A stretch of 64,000 bases of DNA from Sporolactobacillus sp. CQH2019 (GTDB lineage: Bacteria; Bacillota; Bacilli; Bacillales; Sporolactobacillaceae): positions 124,001-188,000 of the forward strand of contig NZ_JARAJZ010000010.1 of NCBI RefSeq assembly GCF_028765345.1, given 5' to 3'. Shown in pieces: positions 62,675 through 64,000 of the stretch; position 1 is the first letter of the stretch, and every line of letters starts with the position of its first letter. The notes beneath the pieces were generated by a model. It had not been told where the DNA came from, searched no databases, and worked only from the letters and a program-made list of their open reading frames with translations. A program made the translations under genes and the position numbers.

Positions 62675-64000
62675 TTGAACTTAAAAGATTTTGAGGATGA
62701 AATCGATCCGATTATTCTGGAACGCGGTATGGATTATTATGATTCGGGAAATGTGGGGCGGATAGTAGAACGGATAGAGGAAGGAAAGCCTGATCATTAT
62801 ACTGTTTTGGTTTCCGGAGGCTCGGATTATACGGTCGATGTTATGCTGGACAAAAACAACGAGATTGTCGAAACGTCCTGCGACTGTCCGTACGACTGGG
62901 GCCCGTACTGCAAACATCAGGCAGCAGCTTTTTACGCACTCAGAAACAGTCTGGCCGGCGATCGGAGAAAACCTGAGCCGCACAAACATAAAAGAAAACC
63001 TCAATCTGATCTGTATGAGGAATTAAATCTGCTTTCGAAAGAAGAGCTGCTTTCGATTATTATCGACCTGGCCAATGAAAATGAGGATATCAAGGAAAGA
63101 CTGCTCTATCAGCATACTCAGGAGGAAACACTTCTTCGGGAAAGCCGCAAACTTGTTGCCGGCTCTATCCGGCGGGCTGAAGGAAGGAACGGTTTTATTG
63201 AATGGAACCGCGCAGATCAGGCGCTTGAGGGTGCCGAAATGGTTCTCGGACAGGTTCAAAGTCAGCTGGAAAATGGAAAAGGCGAGCTGGCTGCTTCATT
63301 GTGCCTGATCGTACTCCCGCAAGTGGTGGACATGCTGCAGTACTGCGATGACTCGGATGGCGGACCGGGAGCGGTCATCAATCAGAGCCTGAATATGCTG
63401 GCTGAAGCCGTTTCCTCTGCCGAACAGAGCAGCCAGTCCGTGAAAAGGGCTATTTTTAATAAAATTATGAATGAGCTGCAGAACGAGCGGTATGACGGTT
63501 GGTCCGATTGGCGCAACCAAATGCTTGATGCACTGATTCCCCTGTGCCGCACCGGCAGTCTGAGGAAGAAGTGGGAAGAAGCGGTTGACCATCTGATTGC
63601 GGTGCCGCAAACGGATTCATGGAGTTTACATTATGAGAGGGAGAGACTGCTCTATCTCAAGCTGAAATTGATGGAATTTCTTGAAGAAAAGCAGGATGCC
63701 CGTCAATTTCTCTATCAACATATCCGGCTGGCCTCTTTCAGAGAGCGGGCGATCCGGCTGGCGGTCAGCCGCGATGACTGGAAAGAAGTGCTGAGGCTGT
63801 GCAAGGATGGCGAAAAGTCGGACAGGAAAGACAGTCCGGAATATGTTGAGAAATGGATGAGATACAGGCTGCAGGCATACGAGCATCTCGGAAATACAAA
63901 CGGTGAAAAAGAACTGATGCTCCGCTTTTTATACGCAGGAGACTACAGCTATTATGAAATACTTGCCGGTTTATATTCGGCGGAGGAATGGGGCAAAGTC
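62675..64000 (+). CDS. SWIM zinc-finger protein, 3' end outside the window
   Basis: 442 codons up to the window edge. A SWIM motif lies at Cys69-x-Cys71 ... Cys79-x-His81 (SCDCPYDWGPYCKHQAAAFYAL). Upstream LERGMDYYDSGNVGRI is the usual N-terminus of bacterial SWIM proteins. The remainder is helical and TPR-like (LLYLKLKLMEFLEEKQDARQFLYQH, then AIRLAVSRDDWKEVLRL). SWIM domains bind DNA or proteins; a role with SNF2-type ATPases is common when the two are neighbours, but the next gene is out of view. Start TTG at 62675 after GGGAG. Partial. Confidence 0.8.
   Translation, partial: MNLKDFEDEIDPIILERGMDYYDSGNVGRIVERIEEGKPDHYTVLVSGGSDYTVDVMLDKNNEIVETSCDCPYDWGPYCKHQAAAFYALRNSLAGDRRKPEPHKHKRKPQSDLYEELNLLSKEELLSIIIDLANENEDIKERLLYQHTQEETLLRESRKLVAGSIRRAEGRNGFIEWNRADQALEGAEMVLGQVQSQLENGKGELAASLCLIVLPQVVDMLQYCDDSDGGPGAVINQSLNMLAEAVSSAEQSSQSVKRAIFNKIMNELQNERYDGWSDWRNQMLDALIPLCRTGSLRKKWEEAVDHLIAVPQTDSWSLHYERERLLYLKLKLMEFLEEKQDARQFLYQHIRLASFRERAIRLAVSRDDWKEVLRLCKDGEKSDRKDSPEYVEKWMRYRLQAYEHLGNTNGEKELMLRFLYAGDYSYYEILAGLYSAEEWGKV

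Overview
The window looks like chromosomal DNA of a low-to-mid GC Bacillota, most likely order Bacillales. The support is YtrA-type GntR/ABC operons, Shine-Dalgarno-led starts with frequent TTG/GTG codons, a PrsW protease, an LPXTG sorting signal, RloA/RloB and typical Bacillales membrane proteins. A Sporolactobacillaceae-like host is my guess, not a demonstrated assignment. No rRNA, tRNA or CRISPR array was recognised.

Layout. 0-14.4 kb is housekeeping and accessory metabolism: isochorismatase-family hydrolase, broken Lrp/AsnC regulator, YbaK/EbsC deacylase, nitrilase-family amidase, EamA transporter, a YtrA-like regulator with an ABC ATPase and an unusual ABC permease-acyltransferase-3 fusion, PrsW protease, NIF3/CutA-like protein, ElaA-like acetyltransferase, and a divergent AraC regulator/Fsr-like MFS pair. 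14.8-18.0 kb is AT-rich and looks acquired: a MefA-like MFS pump divergent from a winged-helix regulator, a 170-bp MITE-like element and a decayed IS1595-family copy. 18-24 kb carries a second nitrilase, a macro-domain protein, a degenerate gene, and a compact four-gene cytochrome b6-type operon with no Rieske or c-type haem gene beside it. 24.3-31.2 kb holds an EAL-CBS-GGDEF protein, proline iminopeptidase and small membrane or lipoproteins.

31.5-50.2 kb is a defence island. An HTH protein, HsdM, an interrupted HsdS, a tyrosine recombinase, a second HsdS and HsdR form a type I restriction-modification locus with the features of target-specificity shuffling. Behind it lie a 1247-aa very AT-rich STAND ATPase with an Mrr-like N-terminus (Avs-like), a PLD-helicase-DUF3427 protein and a RloA/RloB (AbiL-type) pair. 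50.5-53.4 kb is a graveyard: a NUDIX gene, a decayed second copy of the PLD-helicase interrupted by a 310-bp element with terminal inverted repeats and a perfect 6-bp target duplication, and a broken two-component system. 54-60.6 kb is a giant LTD/metallophosphoesterase surface protein whose LPXTG anchor is separated by frameshifts. The window ends inside a SWIM zinc-finger protein.

The strongest unexplained signal is a set of intergenic arrays that share a GATAA/GCGAT word repeated about every 20.5 bp (two helical turns), organised into 103-bp (5 x 20.6) and 123-bp (6 x 20.5) higher-order units. Two of these arrays, with unique flanking DNA, form a diverged inverted repeat of about 0.85-1.1 kb that brackets the 37 kb holding the defence island.
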